A DNA stretch of 64,000 nucleotides from CAWFGW01 sp963849955. GTDB taxonomy: Bacteria > Bacteroidota > Bacteroidia > Cytophagales > JAAEPT01. How positions within the stretch are numbered: the first letter of the stretch is position 1; each line of letters starts with the position of its first letter. Below the pieces are notes generated by a model. The model worked only from the letters and a program-made list of their open reading frames with translations, did not search any database and had not been told where the DNA came from. The position numbers and the translations under genes are program-made. The stretch is from positions 68,788 through 132,787 of the forward strand of contig CAWKJU010000013.1 of NCBI GenBank assembly GCA_963849955.1, written 5' to 3'. Shown piece by piece: positions 1 to 9,675 of this stretch.

Positions 1-1112
1 CAGAACCTGAATTAAACATTCAAACAGAAAACAGATCAATCGTATCTCCCTCACATCTGCATGCTATTGCGCAACATAAGTTTCCTGAGAAAAAATTATC
101 CTCCGCCTATTACAAACAAGGCAGAGCAATAGAAGTTACACTCGGTGAGCGTAGACAAGCTACCTCACTATACGTACACCCTTATTCCGGAACTGTTATC
201 GGTAAAAAGGAACGGAAAGAAGGTGAAACAGGCTTTTTCAGATGGGTGCTCAATGGTCATCGGTTTTTATGGCTTCCGCATGAAATCGGACGACCCCTCG
301 TCAATTATTCGGTGCTTATTTTTGTCTTTATTCTTATTTCAGGGCTTGTTTGGTGGTATCCTAAAAAATGGACCAAAAAAAGTGTAAAAAGAAGTTTTAA
401 AATTAAATGGTCTGCCCCGTTTAAACGGCTCAACATCGACCTGCATAATGTACTAGGCTTCTATGCTTCCTTATTTCTACTTGCTATTGCTTGCACAGGT
501 ATGGTGTGGGGCATAGAATGGTTCAGCAAAACCTTATATTGGACTACTTCAGGAGGAGAATTTCTACCTGAATGGAACAACGTAACTTCTGACACTACTC
601 AAGTCAACGCACAGTATACTTTTGATGAAGCTATTGATAAAGCCTGGAAAACTATTGTCGCTGAACACCCGCATTCCGAAGGTTTTTATATCAGTTTTCC
701 TGACACGGCTGATGCAAAATCTACTTTATTGATAATCATCTATCCATCTGCTTCACAAATTTATAAAAGCCAACGCTACACGTTTGATCAACATACATTA
801 CAACAACTTTCTGTTAACCCTATTTATGAAACAACCTTTGAAGCTTCATCTTTCGGAACCAAGCTAAGAAAAATGAATTTCGAAATTCATGTAGGTAGCA
901 TCTTAGGCTTCCCAGGAAAAGTACTCGCCTTTTTATCCAGCCTTATTGGTGCTTCATTACCTATCACTGGATTTATAATTTGGTGGAAAAAGCGTAAAAA
1001 AAATACTAAGATAAAAAAACAGCCATCCTCTAGTAAACCAACTTTAAACTCAAGACCACAAATCAAAAAACCTAAAATACCCATTCCGGTAAAAAAACAA
1101 CAACCCCATTAA
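1..1112 (+). CDS. PepSY-associated TM helix protein (5' end outside window)
   Basis: The frame is open from the first bases of the window, so the N-terminus lies upstream; the internal ATG at 246 is not the true start. The protein reads through a periplasmic stretch into a membrane region containing RWVLNGHRFLWLP, then FHVLGFYASLF-type helices around a second PepSY-like soluble segment, and ends in a last helix and a Lys-rich tail. Trp/His-rich helices of this kind are typical of PepSY_TM iron-regulated inner-membrane proteins, often ferric-reductase-like. The DUF4198-like gene follows 4 bp later, suggesting one transcript for metal handling. The family call is fairly secure; the substrate is not known. 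Confidence 0.8.
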   Translation, partial: EPELNIQTENRSIVSPSHLHAIAQHKFPEKKLSSAYYKQGRAIEVTLGERRQATSLYVHPYSGTVIGKKERKEGETGFFRWVLNGHRFLWLPHEIGRPLVNYSVLIFVFILISGLVWWYPKKWTKKSVKRSFKIKWSAPFKRLNIDLHNVLGFYASLFLLAIACTGMVWGIEWFSKTLYWTTSGGEFLPEWNNVTSDTTQVNAQYTFDEAIDKAWKTIVAEHPHSEGFYISFPDTADAKSTLLIIIYPSASQIYKSQRYTFDQHTLQQLSVNPIYETTFEASSFGTKLRKMNFEIHVGSILGFPGKVLAFLSSLIGASLPITGFIIWWKKRKKNTKIKKQPSSSKPTLNSRPQIKKPKIPIPVKKQQPH

Positions 1113-1116
1113 TCCC

Positions 1117-1824
1117 ATGAAAAAACAGACCCTCTTCGTTATCACCTTATTATTAACAAGTATCAATCAACTTTTTGCACATGCACTTTGGATTGAAACA
1201 GAAGAAACAATCCAAAAAAATAGCTCTCATGAAGTAAAAGTGTTTTATGGAGAATATAAACATGGTATAATTGAAAAAACTGCAGACTGGTATTCTAATG
1301 TAAATGAATTGCAACTATGGCTAACTACCCCCCAAGGTGAAAAATCATTGTTGCCTTATGAAATGAAAGAAAATCATTTGGCTGCTCAGTTTACGCCTAA
1401 AGCTAATGGTTCATACCTTTTATCTGTCAGTCACACTGCAAAAGATTTAGGTGGAGATTATATCTACCAATTCAACACAACGGCAAAAGTATTGGTTGGA
1501 AAATCGACTACAAATCCCGCGATGAGTAATGACGTTTATATCACAATTAACAACAATTTAAATAAGGGAAACGATGTAATAAAGGGCTCTGTTTTTATCA
1601 AAGGAAAAAGTGCACCAAAAGAAACGGCTGTTGAAGTTGTTAGTCCTGATGGATGGAGCAAACAATTTACAACCAATGAAAGCGGGGAATTTGAATTTCC
1701 AGCAATGGGGAAAGGAATCTACTTTTTTGAAGCCTCTACCATAGAAGATGCATTTGGCGAGCACTATGGAAAAAAATATAACCATACCTTTAGATGTGGC
1801 ACTACAATAACATTTGTTGAATAA
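1117..1824 (+). CDS. DUF4198-like exported protein
   Basis: A 235-aa protein with a signal peptide ending near FAHALW (residues 20-25). A mature N-terminus starting with His-Ala-Leu-Trp is characteristic of DUF4198/NikM-like periplasmic proteins linked to nickel, cobalt or other metal uptake. The rest is predicted beta-rich, with a carboxypeptidase-regulatory-like segment near the C-terminus (VEVVSPDG, then GEFEFPAMGKGIYFFEA). It lies 4 bp downstream of the PepSY membrane protein, so the two probably act together at the envelope. The link to metal is family knowledge plus context, not shown directly. Confidence 0.65.
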   Translation: MKKQTLFVITLLLTSINQLFAHALWIETEETIQKNSSHEVKVFYGEYKHGIIEKTADWYSNVNELQLWLTTPQGEKSLLPYEMKENHLAAQFTPKANGSYLLSVSHTAKDLGGDYIYQFNTTAKVLVGKSTTNPAMSNDVYITINNNLNKGNDVIKGSVFIKGKSAPKETAVEVVSPDGWSKQFTTNESGEFEFPAMGKGIYFFEASTIEDAFGEHYGKKYNHTFRCGTTITFVE

Positions 1825-1981
1825 CATATGAATTGAACCCGTTTTATTTGAATTATAAATAATGTAATCTTTATTACCCATTTAAATTATATTTACATTT
1901 TGTAAGTCCTCAAGTGTTTTATATTTTCATAAAGTTTAGTGAAACTACTATTTAGTCATTCTTTTAAGCTCCATTAACTAT

Positions 1982-3457
1982 ATGAACTTAACTATTGAAA
2001 ACATTTTACTTATAGGTTCTTTATTGTTGTTCATTAGTGTTGTTGCTGGAAAAACATCTTACAAGTTTGGTGTACCTACTTTAGTCTTATTTTTAGTGGT
2101 TGGTATGTTAGCCGGATCAGACGGACCGGGTGGCATCCACTTTGATGATCCAAAAATTGGTCAATTTATTGGTATTGCATCGCTAAATTTCATTCTCTTT
2201 TCTGGTGGATTAGATACCAACTGGAAGTCAATACAACCCGTTCTATGGCAAGGGATTTCACTTTCTACACTGGGGGTTTTATTAACTACGGTATCCGTTG
2301 GTACATTTGTTTGGCTCATTACCGATTTCACAATTTATGAAGGTATGTTATTGGGTGCCATTATTTCATCAACGGATGCCGCTGCAGTGTTTTCAGTGCT
2401 TCGTTCACAAAAACTAGCTTTAAAAAGCAAACTACGGCCCACCTTAGAATTAGAAAGTGGAAGTAATGATCCTATGGCCTATGTTTTAACCCTCGCTTTC
2501 TTAGGGTTGGTTATCAATCAGGATCAAAGCATCTATTCAATTATTCCTCTTTTTTTAAAACAAATGATAATTGGAGGAATATGCGGTTTTTTATTTGGCT
2601 TATTAAGCAAATATGTCATCAACAAAATTAGACTTGGATTTGATGGGTTATACCCGGTATTGGCAATATCACTTATGTTTATCACTTTTTCCGTGACCGA
2701 TTTATTGGCTGGAAATGGTTTCTTGGCAGTGTACTTATGTGCGGTATATTTAGGCAATCAGGATATTATTCATAAAAAAACAATCCTTAAAATGTTTGAC
2801 GGTTTAGCTTGGCTCATGCAAATTGTCTTATTTCTTACCTTGGGTTTATTAGTTTTTCCTTTAAAAGTATTTGCTGTAGCGGGTTTGGGATTATTAATTT
2901 CTGTTTTCCAAATTTTAATCGCGCGACCTCTTAGCGTTTTCTTAAGCCTTTTACCTTTTAAAATGTTAGGGAAGAAAAAGCTTTTTCTATCTTGGGTAGG
3001 TTTACGGGGAGCTGTACCAATTGTATTTGCAACCTATCCTTTAATTGCAGGTATTGAAAAAGCTGAAATGATTTTTAACATTGTTTTTTTCATCTCCCTT
3101 TCTTCTGTACTAATTCAAGGAACAACTTTATCAATTATTGCAAAATGGTTAGGTGTAACACTTCCCGAAGAAGCTAAATTAAAAACTCCGTTGGATTACA
3201 TTGTTAATGACACTGCTAAAGCCATTATGATAGAAATTGATATTCCAGATCATAGTTTTCCTGTAAATAAAAAGATTGTGGATTTACACTTTCCTAAAAC
3301 GGCAATTATCGCAATGATAAACCGAGACGATAAATTTATCACCCCCACTGGTTCTACTGAGGTTTTAGCAAATGATACACTTATTGTGCTATCTGAAACT
3401 CAAAAAGGATTAAATAAAGTATATGAGTGTTTGGATTTAAGCCCTGTTTTAAGTTGA
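1982..3457 (+). CDS. nhaP2: K+/H+ or Na+/H+ antiporter, NhaP2/CvrA type (CPA1)
   Basis: A 491-aa protein with about twelve hydrophobic segments over residues 1-390. The transport core contains the charged ISSTDAAAVFSVL segment (about residues 127-140) and LESGSNDPMAY (about 156-166), typical of CPA1 exchangers. Residues 400-491 form a soluble TrkA_C-like domain (IDIPDHSFPVNKKIVDLHFP, then DTLIVLSE), which distinguishes NhaP2-type K+/H+ antiporters from simple NhaP. Expected role: cytoplasmic-membrane cation/proton exchange under osmotic or pH stress. It stands alone, with a bidirectional terminator downstream. Confidence 0.85.
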   Translation: MNLTIENILLIGSLLLFISVVAGKTSYKFGVPTLVLFLVVGMLAGSDGPGGIHFDDPKIGQFIGIASLNFILFSGGLDTNWKSIQPVLWQGISLSTLGVLLTTVSVGTFVWLITDFTIYEGMLLGAIISSTDAAAVFSVLRSQKLALKSKLRPTLELESGSNDPMAYVLTLAFLGLVINQDQSIYSIIPLFLKQMIIGGICGFLFGLLSKYVINKIRLGFDGLYPVLAISLMFITFSVTDLLAGNGFLAVYLCAVYLGNQDIIHKKTILKMFDGLAWLMQIVLFLTLGLLVFPLKVFAVAGLGLLISVFQILIARPLSVFLSLLPFKMLGKKKLFLSWVGLRGAVPIVFATYPLIAGIEKAEMIFNIVFFISLSSVLIQGTTLSIIAKWLGVTLPEEAKLKTPLDYIVNDTAKAIMIEIDIPDHSFPVNKKIVDLHFPKTAIIAMINRDDKFITPTGSTEVLANDTLIVLSETQKGLNKVYECLDLSPVLS

Positions 3458-3550
3458 TCTGGGAACATAAGTTTTAACAACTTAATATTCATTTAATCTT
3501 AATCTTAAATTCTGTTTTTATCTTTTATTAGAGTAAAGATCAAAAAAATA

Positions 3551-3582
3551 CAGCCACATAATTTATAAAAACTATGTGGCTG
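3551..3582. terminator. bidirectional terminator hairpin
   Basis: Arms CAGCCACATA and TATGTGGCTG with an A/T-rich loop, lying between the convergent antiporter gene (ends 3457) and the sugar dehydrogenase gene (ends 3594). A/T runs flank both sides. Confidence 0.75.
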
Positions 3583-3593
3583 ATTTATATTAA

Positions 3594-5012
3594 TTAAAGT
3601 TTACTGAATTTCACTGTTTTAACAGCAGTATCCGACTTTAACTCGATCAAATACATTCCTGATTTTAAATCATTGATATTTAATTTAACGTTGTCTGCAT
3701 TGTACTGCGTGTTTTCTTTCGAAAGTGTTCGAATATATTCTCCACTAATTGCATAAATAGCACCACCCTCTACATCATCCATACTTATTTGAACAAAATC
3801 TTTTGCAGGATTGGGGTAAGCCGAGATCATTTCATTTTCATTTTTTTTTCCTTTCACACTAGTAACCATTTTATTCGTTTTCAATAAAATAAGTCTATTA
3901 GGGGATTCTGTTAATGCATAAAGTTTACCATCGGGTGATACTTCAACATCTCTAAATCGAGCATATCCTTGCATAAATGAATAAGTAGCAATATGTTGAT
4001 CATCCTGAATCTTTACCCATTGAATTTGTTGACCTGCCAAAGCACCGATGATAAAATTCACCTCTCCCTCACTCTGATTTTCTAAAGGCACAATTGCCAT
4101 TCCACATGGAGCTATAGAAGGAACCCAATAGCGTATAGGCTGTTCCATACCTTCTCTGGCTGTATCCTCGGATATGATAACTCCACTATAATCTATACCA
4201 AAGGTTATAGCTGGCCACCCATAATTATTTGCAGGCTCTATAAGATTGAGTTCATCACCTCCTCGAGGACCATGTTCGTGTGCATATATTTTACCTGAAA
4301 CTGGGTTAATAACTAAACCTTGAATATTTCGATGTCCATAACTATATATTTCAGGGAGAGCATTCATTTCCTCAACAAAAGGGTTGTCATCTGGTATTGA
4401 ACCATCGTCATTCAGACGTATAACTTTACCAGAATGGTTAGTAAGTAATTGAGGAATATTTCTAATTGAATCTACCACTTCCTGATCATTTTCATTAATA
4501 GTTTGTTGCACTACTTGACGATCACTTGAAGAAAAATAAATATGATTTTCATTATCGAATGCTATTCGACTTCCAAAGTGATTTGTGCCACTTCTAAATG
4601 GAAGTGCCCTAAAAATCTCAGAAAAGTTTGTCAATTCATTTCCTGATAATACTCCTCTACCCACCGCTAACGTGTAACCACCTTCACCAGAAATTGAATA
4701 GGCAAGATATACGTACTTATTAGTCGCAAATTCTGGGTGTATTGCTACATCTAATAAACCACCTTGGCCTACTACTGCAATGGTCGGAAGTCCTGTAATT
4801 TCTGTTTTAGTATCGGTAGAAATCACATAACTAAACAACTGTCCACTTTTCTCTGTAAATAACAATTCATCATTTGAGATAAAACTCATACCCCAAGGTT
4901 GGTCCATATTGTTACTTTGTATCAATACCTTATCTAGTTCTAAGGTAGGGGCTTGGCTAAAGCTTATGTAGCTTAATGCAATAAAGATAGGTAGTAGTAG
5001 ATTTTTTTTCAT
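3594..5012 (-). CDS. PQQ-type glucose/sorbosone dehydrogenase with T9SS sorting domain
   Basis: A 472-aa secreted protein. A signal peptide (about residues 1-19) is followed by a six-bladed propeller of the aldose sugar dehydrogenase (YliI/GSDH) family: QPWGMSFI near the start, GGLLDVAIHPEF, SGTNHFGSRIAFD, HSGKVIRLNDDG, YSYGHRNIQG, EHGPRGGDELN and NNYGWP. The conserved His-Gly-Pro-Arg-Gly-Gly-Asp motif supports a PQQ-type active site. The last 80 residues (AYPNPAKDF, then GMYLIELKSD) are a T9SS type A sorting domain, so the enzyme is exported to the cell surface or medium. It probably oxidises aldoses extracellularly; the exact substrate cannot be read from sequence. Confidence 0.88.
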   Translation of the reverse strand: MKKNLLLPIFIALSYISFSQAPTLELDKVLIQSNNMDQPWGMSFISNDELLFTEKSGQLFSYVISTDTKTEITGLPTIAVVGQGGLLDVAIHPEFATNKYVYLAYSISGEGGYTLAVGRGVLSGNELTNFSEIFRALPFRSGTNHFGSRIAFDNENHIYFSSSDRQVVQQTINENDQEVVDSIRNIPQLLTNHSGKVIRLNDDGSIPDDNPFVEEMNALPEIYSYGHRNIQGLVINPVSGKIYAHEHGPRGGDELNLIEPANNYGWPAITFGIDYSGVIISEDTAREGMEQPIRYWVPSIAPCGMAIVPLENQSEGEVNFIIGALAGQQIQWVKIQDDQHIATYSFMQGYARFRDVEVSPDGKLYALTESPNRLILLKTNKMVTSVKGKKNENEMISAYPNPAKDFVQISMDDVEGGAIYAISGEYIRTLSKENTQYNADNVKLNINDLKSGMYLIELKSDTAVKTVKFSKL

Positions 5013-5498
5013 AGCGTTCTTTTTTTATAAAACATTAGTTATCAATAATATACAATTTTTTTTTTAAATTTACTGACTAAACTCACCATTAGCACTGCTA
5101 CTATTTTTAATGTATAGAGTTGAATGTAGTAGTATTAAAAACTTCTGAATGCCTAAGTCAATTTTTATTCCATCAAGTAAAAAAATGGGAAATGATTAAT
5201 AAATAGCCAAGGCTTAATTAAAATTAACTATCCTCTACATTTGCTCCTTCATAACTTCTACACAATGTGGTATTTACGCAACAACCAGTGGGATTTATAG
5301 AAGCATCTATCTTTAACTTACCTCCCCTAATCAGGGTACCAATTTACCCTCTCCAAGCGATTTTACCTTTGGTTATTTTACCCCTTTTTTGAAATATAAA
5401 ACATCTCTAGTAAATGTTACTGAACTAGAAAGCCTAAAAGAAAGTATTGAAGTAGATGTTTTTCTTCAAAAGCATGGATTTTTAACTAAATAAAAACT
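5013..5498. other. 486-bp intergenic region with a possible decayed ORF end
   Basis: Lies between divergent genes. The plus strand is open in frame from about 5338 to a TAA at 5491-5493, encoding a short tail ending LQKHGFLTK, with no convincing ATG. It may be the end of a degraded gene. Nothing else is recognisable apart from A/T-rich promoter-like DNA. Confidence 0.35.
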
Positions 5499-6236
5499 AT
5501 GAAAGATTCTTTTGATATTTACACTGTGTTTGAAATTAAGCAAAATTTAAAAGCTGCTAACAATTTCTTTGGACGTTTTGAGTCCAATGCATTAAACCCA
5601 ATTTATACTTTATCGGACTTAGGTAAACTTAATAAAATATCACCTTCTTTATTGGTACTTATTTTATTGAAGTTTGAAAAAGAAACAAAAAAAGAGGCTG
5701 AAGATGACTCTTCTGAGTTTGAAGGCTTCACGATTAATGAGATCCTTAGTTATGTAGAAATCACTCACCTGTTTTATCAAAATGAACGGATGAAACGGGT
5801 TGAGCGAATAATTTTTAATTTGGAGAAAGAAATAGGTGGCTCGAATTCATTCACAGATTTACTTTACCAGTCTTACATTGAGTTTCGCCAATTCCTTTTT
5901 CATCATCTTTCACAAGAAGAAGAAATACTTTTCCCCTATGCGAAAAGTTTAATAGAACTTGCTACAAATATTTATAACGATGAATATACTTTCTTAAAAA
6001 GTAAACTTCCTGAATGTTTTTTGCATACCCACACTAAAGAAACGGAATTTAATCTTTTTCGAATATTTACACTTGTTCCATCCCAATTCTATCAAATGGA
6101 AACCACCGAAGAATTAATGAATTTAGAAATGGAGTTAAAATCATTTAAAGTTGATTTGGATGTTCATTCATGGATTGAAGAGGAAGTCCTCATCCCCAAA
6201 ATAATAGCACTCAGAAAGGAGTTATTTAATCAATGA
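5499..6236 (+). CDS. hemerythrin-like (HHE) protein
   Basis: A 245-aa all-helical soluble protein. It has spaced His/Glu residues typical of hemerythrin/YtfE-type di-iron four-helix bundles: EITHLFYQNERM (about 88-99), FLFHHLSQEEEILFPYA (about 132-148), HTHTKETEF (about 176-184) and DVHSWIEEEVLIPKI (about 221-235). In the YtfE/ScdA family such proteins sense or repair nitrosative or oxidative iron damage. The gene converges on a LuxR-type response regulator and their 3' ends overlap by 11 bp, a pair that hints at a shared NO or redox context. The iron site is inferred from the pattern only. Confidence 0.7.
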   Translation: MKDSFDIYTVFEIKQNLKAANNFFGRFESNALNPIYTLSDLGKLNKISPSLLVLILLKFEKETKKEAEDDSSEFEGFTINEILSYVEITHLFYQNERMKRVERIIFNLEKEIGGSNSFTDLLYQSYIEFRQFLFHHLSQEEEILFPYAKSLIELATNIYNDEYTFLKSKLPECFLHTHTKETEFNLFRIFTLVPSQFYQMETTEELMNLEMELKSFKVDLDVHSWIEEEVLIPKIIALRKELFNQ

Positions 6237-6873
6237 TACCTGTTTCTTTGACATAGATGGAAAGCTCTAGGGCTGAACTCACCCCTAATTTTTTCAGTAT
6301 ATTTTTACGATGAGTATGGATAGTGTGAGGACTCAGGCTTAGCTCTTCGGCAATTTCTTTGTTTTTCTTTCCCGCAGCTACAAGTTTAGTAATCTCAAGT
6401 TCCCGCTCAGTTAAGTGCTGAACCGGCTTGTAATCTTTGTGTTCTTCACGTGTCACATTTTGTTCCATCAAAACATTCAAAACGTAACTACAAAAGAATT
6501 TTTCTCCTCTTGCTGTGCTTCTAAGTCCTTTTAAAATTTCTTCCTTAGAGCTCTCTTTTGTCAAATAGGCAAATACATTTAGTTTAAGGGATTTAATGAT
6601 GTCCCACTTTTTTTCCTGACTAGATAAAATGACAACACGACAAGAGATATTCGACTTTAACCAAATCAGTAAACCATTAGAATCAAAATATTTAGGGTTA
6701 TAGTCTAAAATCAAAATTTGGGGCTCATATGATTTAAGTTTGGGAATAAGCTCTTCGGTATCTTTTGCTTCTGCCACAATTTCTAAATCTTCCACTTCTT
6801 GCAACATGGCTTTAATCCCTTCTCTATATAGCGGTTGAGAATCTGCTAGCACTATATTGACCTTATTCAACAC
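6226..6873 (-). CDS. NarL/FixJ-type response regulator
   Basis: A 215-aa two-domain regulator. The N-terminal receiver starts NIVLADSQPLYREGI with the acidic pocket at about D11; the phosphoacceptor is the Asp in ILILDYNP (about D57), and the Lys in YLTKES is at about 105. The C-terminal LuxR HTH (about 150-210) carries LTERELEITKLVAAG, KNKEIAEELSLS and HTIHTHRKNILKKLGV. No histidine kinase is adjacent, so its signal is unknown. It overlaps the convergent hemerythrin-like gene by 11 bp. Confidence 0.9.
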   Translation of the reverse strand: MLNKVNIVLADSQPLYREGIKAMLQEVEDLEIVAEAKDTEELIPKLKSYEPQILILDYNPKYFDSNGLLIWLKSNISCRVVILSSQEKKWDIIKSLKLNVFAYLTKESSKEEILKGLRSTARGEKFFCSYVLNVLMEQNVTREEHKDYKPVQHLTERELEITKLVAAGKKNKEIAEELSLSPHTIHTHRKNILKKLGVSSALELSIYVKETGIID

Positions 6874-6972
6874 CCTTATCTTTATTTAGATTAATTCTAA
6901 TTAATAATCAAAATTAGCCTAATTTTATTGTTGAGCAACGATTATAGGTTTCAAAAAAAAGAATTAGTGTAA

Positions 6973-6994
6973 ATATACCCCCTAGAGGGTATAT
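6973..6994. promoter_or_regulatory. perfect palindromic operator candidate, CsoR-like
   Basis: Perfect 8-bp arms ATATACCC and GGGTATAT separated by CCTAGA, about 20 bp upstream of the -7 element of the imelysin operon. The A/T ends with C and G tracts around a short centre resemble operators of CsoR/RcnR-family metal repressors. The assignment is by resemblance only; the responsible regulator is not in the window. Confidence 0.45.
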
Positions 6995-7014
6995 GATTAA
7001 GGACTCCTGAATTA

Positions 7015-7022
7015 TACTTTTG
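7015..7022 (+). promoter_or_regulatory. Bacteroidota -7 promoter element of the imelysin operon
   Basis: TACTTTTG matches TAnnTTTG and lies 35 bp upstream of the ATG at 7058, just after the palindrome at 6973. Confidence 0.5.
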
Positions 7023-7057
7023 CCTCCGTATTTAAAATAATTCTAAATAATATTGAA

Positions 7058-8263
7058 ATGAAAAACTATACTTGGTTACTACTCCTTCTATCACTTGCAT
7101 TGGTAAGTTGTGGTGACGATGAAGATAAAAAGGAAGATAATCCTAACGATGAAAATGCAGCGTTAAAAACAGCTATTTTTGAAAATTACGCAGACATAGC
7201 TTATGAAAATTATCTTGATTCGTATAATGAAGCCGTTGAATTAAACAGTGCTATTAAACTCTTTTTAGCAGAGCCTACTTCCACTTCTAAATTTGAAGCT
7301 ACAAAAAAAGCTTGGAGAGCGGCTCGGGAACCGTATGGACAAACTGAAGCTTTTCGTTTTGCTAATGGACCAATTGATGATGAAGATGGGCCAGAAGGGT
7401 TATTAAACGCATGGCCTTTGGATGAAGCTTACATTGATTATGTGCGGGACGATGCTGATGCAGGTATCATTAATGACCCGGTAACCTTCCCATCACTTAC
7501 GAAGGAATTATTGATTGAATTAAATGAGGCTGGAAAAGATGACAATATCAGTATGGGTTATCATGCGATTGAATTTTTACTTTGGGGACAAGATAAAGAA
7601 ACTCCTACAGCAACTATCAATACAGGTTCACGACCAAATACAGATTATGTTGAAGGTGGAACTGCAGCAAACCAAATGAGAAGGGGTGCTTATTTACAAG
7701 CTTGTGCCGACTTATTAGTAGAACATTTGAAATTAATGGTTGAGGCTTGGAGTCCTTCCAATGGTGGAAATTACAGAAGTGCGTTTTTAACAAAGGATGC
7801 AGAACAAAACTTAGTAAACATGTTTACTTCAATTAGCATATTAAGTAAATCAGAGTTGGCTGGAGAACGGATTTTTGTAGCTTATAATAATGAATCACAA
7901 GAAGACGAACACTCTTGTTTTAGCGACAACACACACCGCGATATCCGCCTAAATGCTCAAGGTATTTCAAATGTATATTTAGGGAAGTATACTAAAGTGA
8001 ATGGCAAAACCATTTCAGGTAAATCGCTAGCGGATTTAGTCGCAGCAGTTGACCCTACTTTAGCTGCTGAAGTAAAAACACAACTGGAATCAACGCTTGC
8101 TAAGGTTGAAGCTACAGGAACTCCATTTGACTATGCAGTAACACCATCATCAGGTTTAAGATCTACGATCTATGATGCAGCTGTATCCTTACAAAAATTA
8201 GGGAACGAATTTGCCAAAGCTGGTGATGAACTTGACCTTACGGTAACAGCAGATTTTGAATAA
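7058..8263 (+). CDS. imelysin-family lipoprotein (EfeO/M75-like)
   Basis: A 401-aa lipoprotein: an N-terminal hydrophobic signal ends in the lipobox LVSC (Cys18), followed by an acidic linker. The imelysin signature GxHxxE is present as GYHAIEFLLWGQD (about residues 167-180), and NLVNMFTSISILSKSEL fits the second helical repeat. Imelysin proteins are periplasmic or surface-anchored and linked to iron uptake. The next gene, a di-heme oxidoreductase, starts 2 bp after the stop and a second imelysin follows, giving a three-gene envelope redox/iron operon under a palindromic operator. Confidence 0.88.
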   Translation: MKNYTWLLLLLSLALVSCGDDEDKKEDNPNDENAALKTAIFENYADIAYENYLDSYNEAVELNSAIKLFLAEPTSTSKFEATKKAWRAAREPYGQTEAFRFANGPIDDEDGPEGLLNAWPLDEAYIDYVRDDADAGIINDPVTFPSLTKELLIELNEAGKDDNISMGYHAIEFLLWGQDKETPTATINTGSRPNTDYVEGGTAANQMRRGAYLQACADLLVEHLKLMVEAWSPSNGGNYRSAFLTKDAEQNLVNMFTSISILSKSELAGERIFVAYNNESQEDEHSCFSDNTHRDIRLNAQGISNVYLGKYTKVNGKTISGKSLADLVAAVDPTLAAEVKTQLESTLAKVEATGTPFDYAVTPSSGLRSTIYDAAVSLQKLGNEFAKAGDELDLTVTADFE

Positions 8264-8265
8264 TA

Positions 8266-9675
8266 ATGGTTAAAAAAAAGTTTAGGTTCTCTTGTTTACT
8301 CATTATAACAGTTCATTTTTTGTATAGCTGTCATAATGAAAAAGAAGTTACTTCACCCTCCCTGCTTGCAGAGGAGGGTGAACAGTTTTCTGGGGGCAGC
8401 GCCACTGTGTTTGACCAATCAACCAATGCTTTTGGTTTACAGGCTCCTGAATTAACTGGCGATTTAAGCTTACAGTTTTTCGTGGGTAATTCTCTTTTCA
8501 CCCAAAATTGGGTCACAGCCCCAGCATCAACAACTGCAAGAGATGGTTTAGGTCCTCTTTTCAATTCTCGTGCTTGCAGCGGTTGTCACCCAAAAGATGG
8601 TCGAGGGAAAGCACCATTATTTGATGGTGACACGGACCACGGCTTGTTGCTCCGACTAAGTATTCCTGGTTACACACCCACTGGAGAACCCCAACCTGTA
8701 CCCAACTACGGTGGACAATTACAAGACCAAGCCTTACTTGGCGTGATGAGCGAAGGACAAATCAGTATCTTATATCAGGAACAAAGTGGACAGTATGCGG
8801 ATGGTACTAATTACTCATTAAGAAAACCTGTTTATTCTATCAAATCATTGCAGTACGGTGAATTAGATCCCGCTACCATGATTTCCCCAAGAGTTGGGCA
8901 ACAGGTGTATGGCCTTGGTCTGTTAGAAGCGATATCAGAAACCACCATTTTAAGTTATGCTGATGTGTTGGATAGTAACCACGATGGCATCAGTGGAAAA
9001 CCTAACTATGTGTGGAGTGTCATTACACAACAAACTGAACTTGGACGTTTTGGTTGGAAAGCCAACGTACCCACGCTTCGACAACAAACTGCTGGTGCTG
9101 CTAATGGTGACATGGGGTTGACCTCATCATTATTTCCAGAGGAGGACTGTCCTTCAGGTATCAGTTGCGACACAGAAAACTTAGGTGGGTCGCCTGAAAT
9201 CAGCGACAACAATTTGGATGCTATGGTTTTGTATGTAAGTACACTTGCTGTACCCGCAAGAAGAAACTGGCAGGATCAAGAAGTGCTTTTAGGCAAAGAA
9301 ACATTTAATACCATAGGTTGTGCAAAATGCCACATTCCAACAATGAAAACAGCGTCCCATGAATTTAGCGTTCTAGCCAATCAAACGATTAGACCTTATA
9401 CCGATTTATTACTTCACGACATGGGTGATGAATTAGCCGACCACCGCCCCGATTTTCAAGCTACAGGTAGCGAATGGCGTACTCCACCCCTATGGGGCAT
9501 TGGTCTTATTCAAACCGTTAACGGTCATACAAATTTATTACATGATGGCAGAGCGAGAAACTTAGAAGAAGCAATTCTATGGCATGGTGGGGAAGCAGAA
9601 ACCAGTCGGAACGACTTTAAAAAGCTTCCACAAACAGAGCGAGAAAACTTATTAAAATTTCTTAGATCATTATAA
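8266..9675 (+). CDS. di-heme oxidoreductase lipoprotein (DUF1111 family)
   Basis: A 469-aa protein with a signal sequence ending in the lipobox LYSC (Cys22). Two CXXCH c-type heme motifs are visible, CSGCH (about residue 104) and CAKCH (about 354), as in the DUF1111 di-heme 'thiol oxidoreductase' family related to MauG and cytochrome c peroxidases. LLHDMGDELADHRPDF and LHDGRARNLEEAILWHGGEA are family-type C-terminal motifs. It sits between two imelysin genes, 2 bp after the first and overlapping the second by 1 bp (TAATGA). It is probably a surface electron-transfer partner for imelysin-linked iron handling; the substrate is unknown. Confidence 0.88.
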   Translation: MVKKKFRFSCLLIITVHFLYSCHNEKEVTSPSLLAEEGEQFSGGSATVFDQSTNAFGLQAPELTGDLSLQFFVGNSLFTQNWVTAPASTTARDGLGPLFNSRACSGCHPKDGRGKAPLFDGDTDHGLLLRLSIPGYTPTGEPQPVPNYGGQLQDQALLGVMSEGQISILYQEQSGQYADGTNYSLRKPVYSIKSLQYGELDPATMISPRVGQQVYGLGLLEAISETTILSYADVLDSNHDGISGKPNYVWSVITQQTELGRFGWKANVPTLRQQTAGAANGDMGLTSSLFPEEDCPSGISCDTENLGGSPEISDNNLDAMVLYVSTLAVPARRNWQDQEVLLGKETFNTIGCAKCHIPTMKTASHEFSVLANQTIRPYTDLLLHDMGDELADHRPDFQATGSEWRTPPLWGIGLIQTVNGHTNLLHDGRARNLEEAILWHGGEAETSRNDFKKLPQTERENLLKFLRSL

